Below the pieces are notes generated by a model. It saw only the letters and a list, made by a program, of their open reading frames with translations, was not told where the DNA came from and searched no databases. The position numbers and the translations under genes were made by a program. Of a DNA stretch of 64,000 nt, positions 12,700 to 24,499 are shown one piece after another; position 1 is the first letter of the stretch; each line of letters starts with the position of its first letter. The DNA lies in assembly GCA_948099385.1 (NCBI GenBank), contig CANUEZ040000024.1, positions 23,242,501-23,306,500 of the forward strand, read 5' to 3'. This DNA comes from Fasciola hepatica. Lineage: Eukaryota; Platyhelminthes; Trematoda; Plagiorchiida; Fasciolidae.

Positions 12700-13495
12700 C
12701 AAAGATGTGGAAAGCTAGCTAACTAGCTATCTCGGTAATGTGAATTTCGTTCTAATTCCCTACACATTTTGTATCCAATCAACAAATTGACAGACTTTAT
12801 ATGACTCCCAAAAGTCGCAACAGAAAGAAACTCCTGTGGGAAGAGTAAAGGCAATGAACCGGATCGCAGGTAGAGGTAGACAACCTGATTGTAGTCCTGC
12901 CTAGTATTGCTGAACTACTGGGCTCGCCACTTCCAGTCAAAAGAAGCAGAGTTTTGTTTTCACATACTACAAAATGGATGACATTGTGATTTTTCCAAGA
13001 AAAAATAAGATAGCTATTGGCTGTTTTCAGTTTATCCAGAATCGCGTAAACCGTTTCTTGAGCACAACAGGTTAATTTAGTTCAGCTACTCCATGCCCAA
13101 AATCTTTGAATCTCACCTACTTTGATTGGATATCACATCCACATTTATCCCCTCCCCAGTGAGATTTTCTTACTGTTGGGTTCAAAGAAAGAGATAATCC
13201 CATATCTGCATTGTGATGGGTTGATTGTATTGGAACTGTTTACAGGACTAATCCACGTAAGCCTAGCCTCGACAACTCCTGGTTCCATTGTGACCTTTTG
13301 ATCCACAATATCCAGATCCGCGCAACATCAGGCCTGGTGACAACAGCACAAGTGGAGCAAGGGGATAACAAGGACGGGAACACAGCTGTAAACAAGTATT
13401 TTTCTTGGTTATTTCACCGCACACGTTTTTGTACTTTTCTGAAATTTTTATTTGATACTCATGAAATCGTAGTTTCCTAAGCCCATCTCACAGCA
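12700..13495. other. Intron sequence, nothing recognised
   Basis: Arrestin intron between two RTE fragments. A second, weaker GA-rich run lies just before it at about 12625-12655. Inside this stretch I see no coding, RNA or repeat signature. Confidence 0.4.
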
Positions 13496-13499
13496 TGCA

Positions 13500-13870
13500 C
13501 GCCATTATATTCGGTTCTGGGCCATCTCTTTTAATGTCTCTAGGTAATGACAATCCTTATCCTAGGGCCCCCTCCGGGAAGGCGGGATGCACAAAATGAG
13601 GCCAGTGCTGACGTCAGCTTCTTCATTTCCTTACACTAAGTCATGATATGATCAACACGTCGCTTTTTCGAGTCATGCCGAGGAAGTGAAAACACCACAC
13701 GATCAGGTATTGCACAGGTACGCGCAAAACGTGTCCAAGACAACAGAGGCGGTGTAGAATGATAACTTCGGTCACATGGCGGCTAATCTCACCCAACACG
13801 AAACTTATCTTCGATCACGCGGTATTACCACCAAATGCGAGAAATGCTTCGGAGACATAAGTGGTCGCCG
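13500..13870 (-). mobile_element. RTE 3'-region fragment
   Basis: Strongly decayed minus-strand RTE remnant. Near 13520-13560 the reverse complement reads 'YLETLKEMAQNR', matching the C-terminal 'WLETLKDMA' of better copies. Near 13820-13860 there is a block equivalent to the 'CLRSIA' region, also seen near 3850 and 18520. It is non-coding and lies in an arrestin intron. Confidence 0.6.
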
Positions 13871-14453
13871 AGCGCAACTAAGCCGGCAGTGGTTGAACTT
13901 CAGACCTTGCTGTCCGGGATTCAGTTCTTACTACTACCATCTACTTCCTCATACGGCAGCCTTTTAATGGTCACGGTCCCCTTTATCACTGATGTATGAT
14001 AAATGAAGGAAATTAGGAATATAATTACCATAACTTGCTTGGCAGCCTTTTGACCCACTTTTTGTGACACACCGGCCATTTGAACAACACAATGCTCGAT
14101 ATAATGAAGGATTGGCGATTAGGCACGGCACAACCGAATGTTTGTATGCAAAAAGTGCTGGTACATCGTCCATGAATGATCGAGTTACAAGAACCACAAC
14201 AAATTCTTATTCGAGTTGATTCTTTTCTGTTTTTGGTTTTTACGACGGAGGGTTAAATACCGCATCACCAGTGCCCGTAAAAAAGGGTCCACGACTGTTG
14301 GTTTGGTACGCATTCACGATCGGGGCACGATAAGACATTGAGCTATCGACAATACAGACAGCAGTGTATGTTTACAAAGGTTAGGAATCTCCTCTCATGA
14401 ATAATAGAAGAAAAAAAGAATTGAAGCAAAACAATAACACAACTAGAACTAAC

Positions 14454-14540
14454 CTGGAACCAAATCCAAGGACCAGACGAACTTTGACTCGATATTGCAC
14501 AATCATGCCGAGGCTTTCTTTTTGCTGTGGATTATAAATA
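14454..14540 (-). CDS. Beta-arrestin, C-domain exon
   Basis: An 87-nt exon with acceptor ctttcttttag ending at 14541 and donor gttagt from 14453. A leading T completes a split codon; AG is left for the next exon. It encodes 'ESLGMIVQYRVKVRLVLGFG', aligning with the vertebrate arrestin segment '[20 protein letters not shown]' in the C domain. The match is long, ungapped and exactly bounded by splice signals. Confidence 0.92.
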
Positions 14541-14559
14541 CTAAAAGAAAGGAGCAGAG

Positions 14560-16460
14560 GGTTTCGAAAGAGAAGAATGATTTTCTGAGCACACTCACTT
14601 GTGCGTATACACAAGTACATAAATTTATTTACCTGCTAGTGCATACTTAGTAAGTGAACCACTAACTCTCGATGACAGATATCACCCACTCTATTTGGAT
14701 TTGCCTCTCTTCTCGGACAAATCCAAAGTCTTGCGACCCGGTTGATCGAAGATTCATCTCTAATATCCGGTTTGCAGTCACTAGCTCGCCAACGTAAAGC
14801 CACCTGGCTGTCCTAGTTCAACCGCTATTATTTTGTTATTGTTGTTGTTGTCGTCGTCGCTTTTTTGTTCCAACCTGCCTCAGCCACTCCCCTTTTCGGC
14901 TAATAAAGGCAGTTAGAAACCCGTATCAGGTCACTCTCCTGGTACTGGAGCTCAACATCATAATCTTCCTTTGTCTTCAAACCGACAAATCCCGTTTCCA
15001 CGAGCAACTATCACCGTCCTGTCTTCAGAAGCGGAATCAACGGGCTGGTTCCTGCGAAAACGTTTCACGTATTTTGCTTTTGAAAACGTCCACTGTTTGC
15101 CGACAAGTGACACAAAGCTATTGTGGAACGATAAGGGCAAACATGCAACCCCATTCCAATTACCGGAATTTTCCATTTCGCGTCTAGAACTGCAGAAACT
15201 GCTTCGCGAAGAAACCCTTAGCCAGCTAATCAATTTCTATGTCCCGGAGATGCAAAGAATTCGTGGTGTGCTGGTTTCTTCTATTAGCGGACCCCATCAA
15301 AGAGTATTTTCCTGGCAATGAATTTTTATCAATACTTGCGGATGTTGTGAATAATCCTTTAGCGAGCGCATGCAAATATATACAGAAGCACACCACATAC
15401 ATCACCAAAGCAAAGGATGTCAATGCGGACTAACAGCGTCTAGGTAATGATGAATAGAGAGATTTCATTTCGAATACATGCAAAAGTTACACCCTACAGC
15501 ACTGATAGCATATGCGTCATGATGACTATCGAAGAAAAATGAGACTCAGATCTCGGATAACTTTTACAGAAAATTTGCTTGTTTTTTTAAATAGAAACTG
15601 CAACATGGTCTCATTGGCATTAGGTGTTGATCAATCTTGACCAATTTGAAAAATCCTCACGAAAGGATCCACACAGTAAACCATTACGAGGCGGTACAAT
15701 TTTGGTAGTCCAGTTCAGTAATTATTCTACATTCGTAGTGACTGACATACAGCGAAATTTGTGGCGATCACGGACCTCGATGCGTACTATTTTCCTTCAA
15801 GTCCACGAACAGATGGATATTTTTGGATGCCTGATTCTTAGACGGTTTGGAATTTCATGCATCTAATCAGACAGTGAGTGATGATCGATGCTCGCAAATC
15901 CCCCGTCCTCAATCCCATGTTTTGACAGTAGCACTATCGCTCTTGAATCTGCACTCTTAGTCTTCGTGTGTATCTCTACTGGTTGGAAAATGCGATTATC
16001 AAAAACAAGCTCGTTCTCCACGGCCTTGTTTTTCTAATATATGCCTTGGTTAAGGCATCGCATAAAAATTATCTACAAACATGCGTGGTTTGCGATTGCC
16101 GTCAGTAGGACTATGCGCTGCATTGTTGGATATTCACGCATCGGGAGCATAAAGCAAATACTTGACCTGACGTGATTTGAATGTATGCAGAGCTAGCTGC
16201 CTGCAGATGAAGCTTGCACTATGACATTTTATTCCGAAGTGCATGCTGAACAACGAACAGTACGATCTATCGGAAATTTATGGAAACGAAAGTGATACAT
16301 CTTTGACATTTTTAGACTGACGGAAAAGGTAAGGAGTGTGTCCACCGTTCACCCGAGTAGACTGATGACGAACCACATCAATGGACAAGTGATTCCAACA
16401 TCTGAATAAAGTTTTCGGATACCCAGGTCAGGTTTAGATAGGTATTGAACACGACAAAAA
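14560..16460. other. Arrestin intron(s); lariat-loop exon expected here but not found
   Basis: Between the exons at 16467 and 14540 an arrestin should encode about 45 residues containing the polar-core 'LDG....HED' lariat loop. I could not find it with confidence. Two weak minus-strand candidates exist: 15978-15874 ('SKHGIEDGGFAS') and the area around 15047-14965 ('GNGICRFED'). Neither has both good splice sites and all the expected residues. The plus-strand 116-codon frame at 14971-15321 is unrecognised. Confidence 0.4.
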
Positions 16461-16466
16461 CAATAC

Positions 16467-16546
16467 AATGAATATATCAGCGCAATTTTCAGCGATCGGG
16501 GCCGCGGCATAGCTACAGAAGAACAGTACCTTGGCTACAGTGAACG
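16467..16546 (-). CDS. Beta-arrestin, diverged C-domain exon
   Basis: Called from position, phase and a gapless but low-identity alignment. The acceptor tttcgatttcag ends at 16547; the two leading bases CG complete a codon with the G left by the exon ending at 20639. The peptide 'FTVAKVLFFCSYAAAPIAEN' aligns with vertebrate '[20 protein letters not shown]': a central Leu-Phe, then Pro-[I/V]-Ala, at matching spacing. The donor is taken as gtattg at 16466, giving 80 nt and ending in phase 0, but its position is uncertain. Confidence 0.6.
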
Positions 16547-16559
16547 CTGAAATCGAAAC

Positions 16560-18040
16560 CCAAAATAGTTTTTTACACACGTGATATTTTTCCAATGAAC
16601 TGTTTTTCTCAGGCGGGATTTTTCGCCAGCCTATCGATAATTCCAGTGAGAATCTTATCACCGTTAGCCTTGGTAAGAAGAGACAAAACCAAACAAACAA
16701 AATAGGGGAGATACTCACATTGTGGAAGAAGCCAAATTTGTATCCTCATGTTTGAGCTTGCCATCCAAAGCTAGGCCTCGTTTATGTCGGTTATTCGCGA
16801 GCAACGGACGTAAACGATAAACTTTACACCATCCAGTTTGACTTGGTAGGATTGGGAAGGACTCCCTAAAAAGTTGGTTGATTAGCGAAACAGATTTGGA
16901 ATGAAGCTTTCTAGAAAGGATTTCATCAGCAAACAGCAGCTTCTTGTCGTTTATATCATGCCAAAGTTACTGACTGTGACAGAAACCGATACAACCAAAC
17001 TGCAAAGTACGCACAAGAACAGACAAACACTGAGTTGCAATGATCACGTATCAAAAATCAACCGCCATCAGTTTTCGAAACGGTCAGTAGTGATGGAATG
17101 GTCAATGGGAGGGAGAGGGTTCAGACTCTATTTTCGCCGCTCAATTTTGGTTGGAGAACCCTGAAACGGAAATATTTGGTTCCACTAGGGAGCCATTCTG
17201 TTCGGAATTCGCCTGATCCTTCGATGGATCATTTCCATGACGGTAGTACCCAAGATGACATCTATTTTTTTAGGGGAAAACAACCAACTGAAAGTTTACA
17301 AACCGTGTCGTTTGCTCAAAATACGCACCTGATGCAAGCTAGAGCGATTGGCTCTGATGGCACTTACTCATTATGCAATTGGAAATGGAAAAACGACTAA
17401 TTACAATGACGATGTATCACTTTTAGTCCATTTCATCAGTCGTTCTCGGACAAGTCTCGACGCCCATGGCATTGATTAAAAACTATGTTCGAATAATACA
17501 TTCTGTATGAATATATTTCACGGTAGCATGCCAGATGACTTTCAGTGAAATAATACGTCGCATATGAAGTTCAACCGAACTTCTTGGTAACTTCTGGAAA
17601 ATTGGTTAGCCATCTGTCATTTGTGCTCAAGACTGGTCAATGTACTTGCATCATGCACATCAATATTGGAATTAGTAGAACTACGAAAGTAGGTCTAGCA
17701 AGTTTGGTTGTAATGATCTTACAACACATGCGTGCACACACACACACACACTTACTCTGACTCGTGCTCATCCACCGTGCACGCATAACGGTTGCTATTG
17801 TGTAAACAAAGTTCCGTGCATTGACGTACTAAGACCAGCAGTCAGGCGGGAAGTACGTGCATAAAACGCGAACAGTGTGGGGAAGGGGGACGGGGACGAT
17901 GAAAGAAGTTGGTTGCGAGGTAACAGAACATGCGACTACGTACAAGTGTACATAAACATATGTATCGATGACCCAAAGGAATTTGACACGTGCCACTGGG
18001 TAAAAACAACTAATATGTGGGACCAAATGATATTCACATT
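16560..18040. other. Intron sequence, nothing recognised
   Basis: Arrestin intron. A short (CA) run near 17740-17752 is the only simple repeat seen. Open frames at 16901-17164 and 17098-17400 (plus) have no recognisable domains. Confidence 0.4.
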
Positions 18041-18049
18041 ATCCATCGA

Positions 18050-19265
18050 TGACAGTTCAGTTCAAACAACCATTAACCATGCACTGGGTGAGATGGCTTT
18101 GGTTGCTATTTCTCAATGGGAACTCAGTCGGAAATAATGAAAAAAGTTTGAGGAGAGTGAGAACAGAACTACAACTAGTACCAAATTGACAAGGAAAGTT
18201 TTTGAATACAAGAGCGCTACTGGTACATCACCTAGCCACATCCGCTAACGTATCTAACCACTGAGTGGGGAGATCTTTCAAACCCCATCCAGGAGCCTAA
18301 CACGCTCCATATAGCCAAGTCCGCTGGTCAGACTTTTCATACCTTTCTTCCATGTCATCTTTCAACTATTACCTCTCTCAGTGAAAATTGCGTGCCGAGA
18401 AATCTTATCCGCAACACACGCCCAACCACCTTAGCGTTCCATCTGATGATTTGGTGTGTGTGTTCAATAGCCTGAGCCTAACCTCAGCATTGATAATGCG
18501 GTATTCTTGCCAGATACCAGCAATGCTACGAAGACATTGGTGTTCGAATACCGGCAGTGATCATGTCTCTGAACGATACAGAACTGGCTTTATTTCTGCA
18601 GCGTGCACTCAACTGTTGATAGGTAAACGGATGTCATGTCGACTCAGCAACGGAACGAGCCTTCTGTTTACGCGATGACACTTCATCCGACATCAGACCT
18701 CCGAGGAAAAATGCAACTACCTAGATGACAGAACTTATCTACTTTGGTGTCGGACCACCCTAGTCATACAACAACACCCTGCACTTTGAAGGAACAAACC
18801 GCATCCCGAACATCGCTACAGAGCTGTTCGAAATGTTCAGATAAACTTGCAACTTACCTGGATCTGGACTTAGAAGAGAAATGTTGTTCGCATAATCAAG
18901 GTATGGCACTACCCCACCAGGGAAAATCTCAATACTGCTTTTGCCATATGATTAAATGCGGTCTCCAGAACCGTATCAATCACAGTTAGAGAGACAGGGA
19001 GAAACCGTGAAGCACAGCATTCCCCGTGGTGAATTCGGGTGATAGATCACCGTAAGCCCGAACTTGACTTCGATCATGGATCATTATGGAAATGAATTGC
19101 TCTGGTGTATGCTTCAGCAATAGGCAACAGAGATGACGGGCCTGTGGAAGGTACGTCAATGTCATAATATTTGTCGAAGAGTGAAAATATGATAAACACA
19201 ACCTCGACCAAGCTAAAGCGAGTGTGATTCTCACACGATGACAGTGTATGTGCAACCAGGGCACT
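18050..19265 (-). pseudogene. RTE-type LINE copy, RT fragment to 3' end
   Basis: Minus-strand RTE copy of the same family as 11085-12540. Near 19080-18990 it encodes 'SQVRAYGDLSPEFTTGNAVL', the RT segment just before the catalytic box. Near 18540 the equivalent of 'CLRSIAGIWQEYR' is present. 18300-18370 carries the C-terminal 'GLGRVG'-type block and 18050-18150 the 3' untranslated block. Reading frames are broken throughout. The 5' portion is missing. Confidence 0.75.
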
Positions 19266-19299
19266 TCACTGGATCAAATGAACACATAATTGTGCCAAA

Positions 19300-20630
19300 A
19301 GATGGAAGAAATATCGGGATGCATAGATTTTTATATCTAAAAAATACGGCCCTTGCGCACGAAGTACCGCCAGATGAACGATTCATTCTTAATCTCCAAA
19401 CAATTCGCCAGTGTCGTTTCCCAGTTGAAAAGATGACGTGTCAATGAATACCGACTGTGTACGAAACTGCGCGGACAGTTCGAGACGTTCAGATCGCCCA
19501 AGTCCACAATGAACAGCGGAAGAGAGCGAAGGTGAACAGGCTTGTTGGAACATGCACAACAACCGAGGTGACAGACTTAAACAACCACAACCACAAACAC
19601 ACACAGATGGACAACAATCCACGGACGTGAGTTAGCCCACGGCAAAAGTGGGCAAGAGCTAAAGTGCTGTATGCAAACCGAAAACAGGATGTGTAAGATT
19701 ATCGTGCATCGTCTGTTCAGACTGAGGGCTTACTCGTGTTCCGATTCGTCTACCGCGCACCGATACATAGCACGACTGAACAGTGTTATGTCAGCCACCT
19801 GGACCACTAGTGGTATGTGTAAACACACAGAGGCGCGCGTGCACGCATGACAATGAATGAGAACGAGAATGGTACACGTCAAAAAGTGTAAAAAGTTGTG
19901 AAATAGAGGGACAATAAAAGGCGGACGTGCACACCATTACGCAGATGTCAAATAGAGAAAGTGACTGGGGAAATCACTTTTTCGGTTAGACAATTATTCG
20001 GATTTATCCTTAGACATTAATAGCTTGAGGACGACTCCAAGAAGCTGTCTAGTTATATTTTCGATTACCACGACGAGTGCTACAATGCGGCACCTGAATA
20101 GACTTAAATCCGGATACGAAGAATAATACTTGACGATATCGCCCTTGTCCGGCTCAACACCAGGACCGACCGTAACCGGTCACGTTGCTCACCACTCCAA
20201 ATCCACAGAGTTGCTGGTTCTTTATATCTTTCGTGTATCTATAACCCTTCCACCCCACCTCATCCCGTCCCTCATTCCATAGAACTCATAAATCACAGGA
20301 TATATTTTGACAGAGAGAAGAAGGTCCGATAAGCAACGATTACCGAGAACGACTAAGCCAAAAAGTAGCAATAACTTAGGCAATTTCACGAGCATAAAGG
20401 AAGCCAAGTCAATGAAATGAATAGCCTCAACTACGAAAGCGATGATGAGGCCCATTTTATCGAAAAAAGGACGATATTTTCGAACCAATAACAGTTCGTT
20501 GGTATGACACAATGGAAAAAGGAATAAATATAAATGAGTGCATTGGGTTGATTGCACAGATTGCAAACTGTAGAACATGTTTACTGTAGAACGCATTACC
20601 TTTGACTTGGTCTACAACCTGGCAGATTAC
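19300..20630. other. Intron sequence, nothing firmly recognised
   Basis: Arrestin intron downstream of exon 20639-20723. The block near 20100-20220 has a weak resemblance to the R1 repeat ('caccactccaaat'), not enough to call. No coding or RNA signature was seen. Confidence 0.35.
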
Positions 20631-20638
20631 TAACTCAC

Positions 20639-20723
20639 CAGACAATTTGATTTTTTTGACTGTCTTATTCGAATTGTTATCGACGAGGACATTAACTGAA
20701 ATTGATTCACCGTGGTAGTATTT
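20639..20723 (-). CDS. Beta-arrestin, C-domain exon
   Basis: An 85-nt exon with acceptor atttccgcag ending at 20724 and donor gtgagt from 20638. It starts in phase 0 and leaves one G. It encodes '[20 protein letters not shown]' followed by 'TVKKIKLS', a near match to the vertebrate arrestin '[28 protein letters not shown]'. This is one of the most conserved parts of the arrestin C domain and leaves no doubt about the family. A hammerhead ribozyme lies about 245 nt upstream in the preceding intron, in the same transcriptional orientation. Confidence 0.96.
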
Positions 20724-20848
20724 CTGCGGAAATTCAAAGAGACCAGATAAACCAGTGAAAAAACGGGAGAAGATGAGAAGCAATAACAGAAAAACAAAAT
20801 GGGACCACAGAGGTTCTTTAAGCATCATCTATGAGTTGTGCCGACGTT

Positions 20849-20868
20849 CAATCAATCAATCAATCAAT

Positions 20869-20920
<52 letters not shown>
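20849..20920. repeat. (TCAA)n followed by (TA)n
   Basis: About five TCAA units run into some 50 bp of pure AT. They directly adjoin the 3' end of the hammerhead-bearing repeat. Confidence 0.95.
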
Positions 20921-20921
<1 letters not shown>

Positions 20922-20922
<1 letters not shown>

Positions 20923-21230
20923 ATAATAAGCAGTATGTAAACGTGGACAAAATTCCGAGGGAGCACACGACAGGTTTCGCGGTTACTGCCGCTCATCAGG
21001 TATGCGTACTCGGTACACTTCTGCCCACTCGTCTTCATACTTGTACACTCTGATGTTATATGTTCACTAGGATCTAATTTGAATCGTCTGGAGTGTGAAT
21101 GGATACTGTTCACTGAAGAGCCCGCAAATGAATCACAACTGTGACTTCTGATAGTTATTCGAGTCTGGGTCACTGCTAACCCAACGAACAACGAGGCTGT
21201 ATGTGCAAGCGCTCATATTGATAGCAAGTA
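20922..21230 (-). repeat. Hammerhead-bearing dispersed repeat, copy B (full length)
   Basis: About 310 bp and the most complete copy, bounded by (TA)n on both sides. On the minus strand it starts near 21230. It passes a block reading 'cgttgggttagcagtgac', then 'cacagttgtgattcattt', then the 'cactccagacgattcaaatt' block, then the hammerhead, and ends at 'ggaattttgtccac' before (TA)n. It has no coding capacity. The (TA)n flanks recur at other copies, which suggests insertion into, or generation of, TA tracts. It is probably a non-autonomous retroelement; Penelope machinery is a candidate helper, because Penelope fragments also adjoin (TA)n here and Penelope elements are known to carry hammerheads. 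Confidence 0.8.
20955..21013 (-). ncRNA. Type I hammerhead ribozyme, apparently intact
   Basis: Every element of a type I hammerhead is visible in 5'-3' order on the minus strand. The outer stem I strand CCGAG, internal-loop UAC and inner stem I GCAUAC come first, then CUGAUGA. Stem II follows as GCGG, loop CAGUAA, CCGC, then GAAA. A minimal stem III (A-U and C-G around a CU loop) leads to the triplet GUC, with predicted cleavage between 20969 and 20968. Inner stem I GUGUGC, UCC and outer CUCGG close the fold. Stem I pairs fully (one G-U) and the outer stem pairs 5 of 5. A UAC-containing internal loop in stem I resembles the schistosome satellite hammerhead. The short stem III suggests it may work best as a dimer, as described for Penelope-associated hammerheads. 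Confidence 0.88.
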
Positions 21231-21321
<91 letters not shown>

Positions 21322-21322
21322 A
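21231..21322. repeat. Compound (TA)n(GA)n microsatellite
   Basis: About 40 bp TA followed by about 50 bp GA, flanking the 5' side of hammerhead-repeat copy B. Confidence 0.95.
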
Positions 21323-21736
21323 GGAAAGATAGACAGACAGAAAGACAAACGGACAGACACAGACAAAAGCGAACATGTAGCATATAAGGAAAAACGGAAA
21401 CAGACGAAAAAACCAAGCGAAACCGCCTCCGTCTTCTTCCATTAGAAAATGCCACAATCAAAAACGACTAAACCAATTCAGCTGGTTCAGATTATTCCCC
21501 AAAAGAAGTTGCAGACAAATAGGTTACACGGCTGATCAGTTGAACGAATATCTAAATACTGAGACCGATGTTACATAGATTACTAATGATTCGTAAAAAC
21601 ATCGGGAGCAATCAATTGAGGACACCAGGTATGGCTTTCCATGGAAATTAAAAATTGTCGGACAACGTGCACTGAAAAGAGTCAGAAGAGAAATACACCG
21701 TCGTGTCACAGAAATTTGATTACGGAAATTATTTAT

Positions 21737-21739
<3 letters not shown>

Positions 21740-21809
<70 letters not shown>

Positions 21810-21823
21810 TATTATATATATAT
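21740..21823. repeat. (TA)n microsatellite
   Basis: About 84 bp of AT/TA with one GT interruption near its end. No hammerhead repeat adjoins it. Confidence 0.95.
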
Positions 21824-22571
21824 GGGAAACACTGAAGCGAATGTTATTTCAAATGACTTGATGGGTAAAAACGTGAGGTCACGTGGCTGATTTTGTACGA
21901 ACTACGTTCTCGCCAGGCCCGGAAAGATGGGTCGAAGTAACAACATTATGTTGGCACTTCTACTGTTTGTCGCCAAACCTAGCCGGTTGATTAAAAGCAT
22001 TTTGCTGTCCACACACGCTACTTCTAGGGATTTGATTGCTTTCACTGTGAACTCCCCGTGATGCAAACAAGTATTTTATTTGTCAACGAGAACACACTGT
22101 GGCCAGTACAACCAGTTTTTGGAGGATCTGGTTTCTAAACGCCTAACCACTTCACTTAATCAGACAAGGACCACCACTATGTACCATCTAACTGACCAAA
22201 CTTTCATCAATATCGGGATCAGGAAAGTAATTATCGCCGGGTGCAAGCGAGCACAACTTATCGCATGTGTTAATAGGGACATCTATTGTCCCAATGATAA
22301 AGTCTAAGAGAAATTGCTTGAGGTTCAAACAGCGCAATACACGACCGCATAAAGCCGAACGCAAAAACACTACTAAGGGGAAATGAATGTACAAAGGCAG
22401 CGGTATGTGATAAGAACACTTATAACGTTTATGAGGTGACATTAAATCAGGGAAAAATCAATAAACGGTTAATTCACTGAGTTTCATACACTCCAAAAAT
22501 CCTGAATAAGCTGCCACTAAGATTGACTAAAGTGAGTGCATTAAAAAACGTGCGTTCCGACACCAACTAAA

Positions 22572-22720
22572 CATCACCCGAATCGTTACCATGACTGATC
22601 TACTGAGCACTTAGTTGGTTCTCCATTCCGAGTCTTAAAATCATGGTTTCCGATCTTCTACGATGATGGTGTGGGCCTCAGTATACTCTCTCTCTACCGT
22701 ATGAGACTAAATAAAGATGG
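22572..22720 (+). repeat. R1 SINE-like repeat, copy 3
   Basis: Diverged but alignable with 9446-9630: the 'gaatcgttacca' start, 'ttggttctccattcc', then 'gatggtgtgggcct'. Its edge lies only a few bases from the splice donor of the arrestin exon 22727-22862, on the opposite strand. Confidence 0.6.
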
Positions 22721-22726
22721 ACTTAC

Positions 22727-22862
22727 TTCTTTGTCTAAGGAAACTTCCAATCTGAGAGATCCGGGACTCATGATGAAATCTTTTACGACCACAGCGGAAG
22801 GTTGCGGAGCCGGTTCTTCTGGGGCATAAGTTAATTTGCGAATTGCCAAACGCACGGAGTTA
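22727..22862 (-). CDS. Beta-arrestin, inter-domain hinge exon
   Basis: A 136-nt exon with acceptor gaatag ending at 22863 and donor gtaagt from 22726. A leading T completes the Arg codon CG|T begun at 42498. It encodes 'NSVRLAIRKLTYAPEEPAPQ' and ends 'SLRLEVSLDKE', matching vertebrate 'NSVRLVIRKVQYAPERPGPQ' to 'LHLEASLDKE'. The Arg of 'IRK' corresponds to the phosphate-sensor Arg of the polar core, and it is kept. The exon spans the end of the N domain, the hinge and the start of the C domain. The intron before it is 19.6 kb. Confidence 0.96.
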
Positions 22863-22869
22863 CTATTCA

Positions 22870-24000
22870 TGATTCGGGGATGAAAAATATAACGTTCCGA
22901 CGAAAATAAGAGGCTATTTTTTTGGTGATAAGCATGAACGTTAAATGGGCAGTGTCAATTAACCTGCAATGAACGTGGGTGCCCTTGATAAGCAGTGACA
23001 AAGGTGAATTAAACTAAACAGATTGTCGTTAAATGCACCACCTCGCAGTGAACATAGATACGAAGTTGAAACAAGACTGGTAGGAAGACAGCAACGACGT
23101 TAGCGGTTATTTTATGTGAGGAAAACAAAAGTCGGGTGAAGGACAGAGTTTGAAAAGATAACTTGCCTGTTGTGCAGAAGAAAAAATAAGCAACTAGCGT
23201 GGATTTAGAATAGATCATATGAGCCAACATGAAATGAAGTCAAATCAACTAAATACTTTATGCACCTGGAGAGTTGAATGCTCAGCAGTCATATAAATAC
23301 ATTTGAAGGTCAAGGAATCATGGGTCTTAATCCGGGTTTGTTAAGGGATCCCGCAAGAAATTGAAAAGACCGCGAAAATAATACGAGTGCCAATGGAATC
23401 TGGGTCGTCAAAAAACAAAGCCAACCAGAAAAAATTCCTCATGTTGTTCAATTCTATCGCATGACGTATGAATATAGCGGGATGGGAATGCTCTATAACC
23501 ACAAAGGTCAAGTGAGAGATCCAAACGTGTTCAATCCAGAAATACATGGAGAAGTGGGTCATATAAGATCCGATGGGTTACAAAATGTTTCTCCGGGGTA
23601 AGGTTAATTGATTCATATTGGTTTTAAGAACTGAACAGAACCGTATCGAGCCCCAGTTACATTGTTTCAGTGGTCCGAGGTCTAATTTCCACTTGTTGAT
23701 TTCGGTCTGCCCCATGAAGCTCTGAGCAGCCTCGGAGAAAGCGGATTAGAATGCAAAACACTGTGTTGGGAGCGCCCGAGGATAAGGGGACACGGACAAA
23801 ATTATACACACTTATTCCGCGTTAGCTAGATAAACAAGCAGTCTGGTTACGAAAATCGTCCACTAGGCAGAAATGGGAGAATCATACAGGTGATTCACAG
23901 CAAGTTCCGCTAAACACAAGAAAAAACCATGGGACTACAGTATAGTTATCTCATACTTGCTAAAAATCGATGATTCAACATTCAACTGGCGGTCGTTCCT
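22870..24000. other. Intron sequence, nothing recognised
   Basis: Arrestin intron. Short AT-rich open frames only. Confidence 0.4.
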
Positions 24001-24011
24001 GGAACTCGAGT

Positions 24012-24367
<356 letters not shown>

Positions 24368-24499
24368 ACAACGGAGTGTGCAACTATGAACATAACGGGG
24401 CAGAGGAGTGCCGAGTACACATTCCTGATGAGCGGCAGCAACCGCGAAACCGGTCGTGCGCTTCCGAAGAAATTCTGTCCAACCATTTAAGTAATACTT

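Noticed and set aside
14971..15321. 116-codon plus-strand frame as a gene
   Set aside because: No recognised domain, antisense within an arrestin intron, overlapping frames on both strands.
15874..15978. Arrestin lariat-loop exon candidate
   Set aside because: The 'EDGGFAS' stretch fits only loosely, the donor is weak and the phase does not agree with the preceding exon; kept as a lead only.
20755..21835. Open frames of repeated Ile-Tyr, Ser-Leu or Arg-Glu residues (also at 33562-33762, 39770-39988 and 12308-12560)
   Set aside because: They are translations of (TA)n and (GA)n microsatellites, not proteins.
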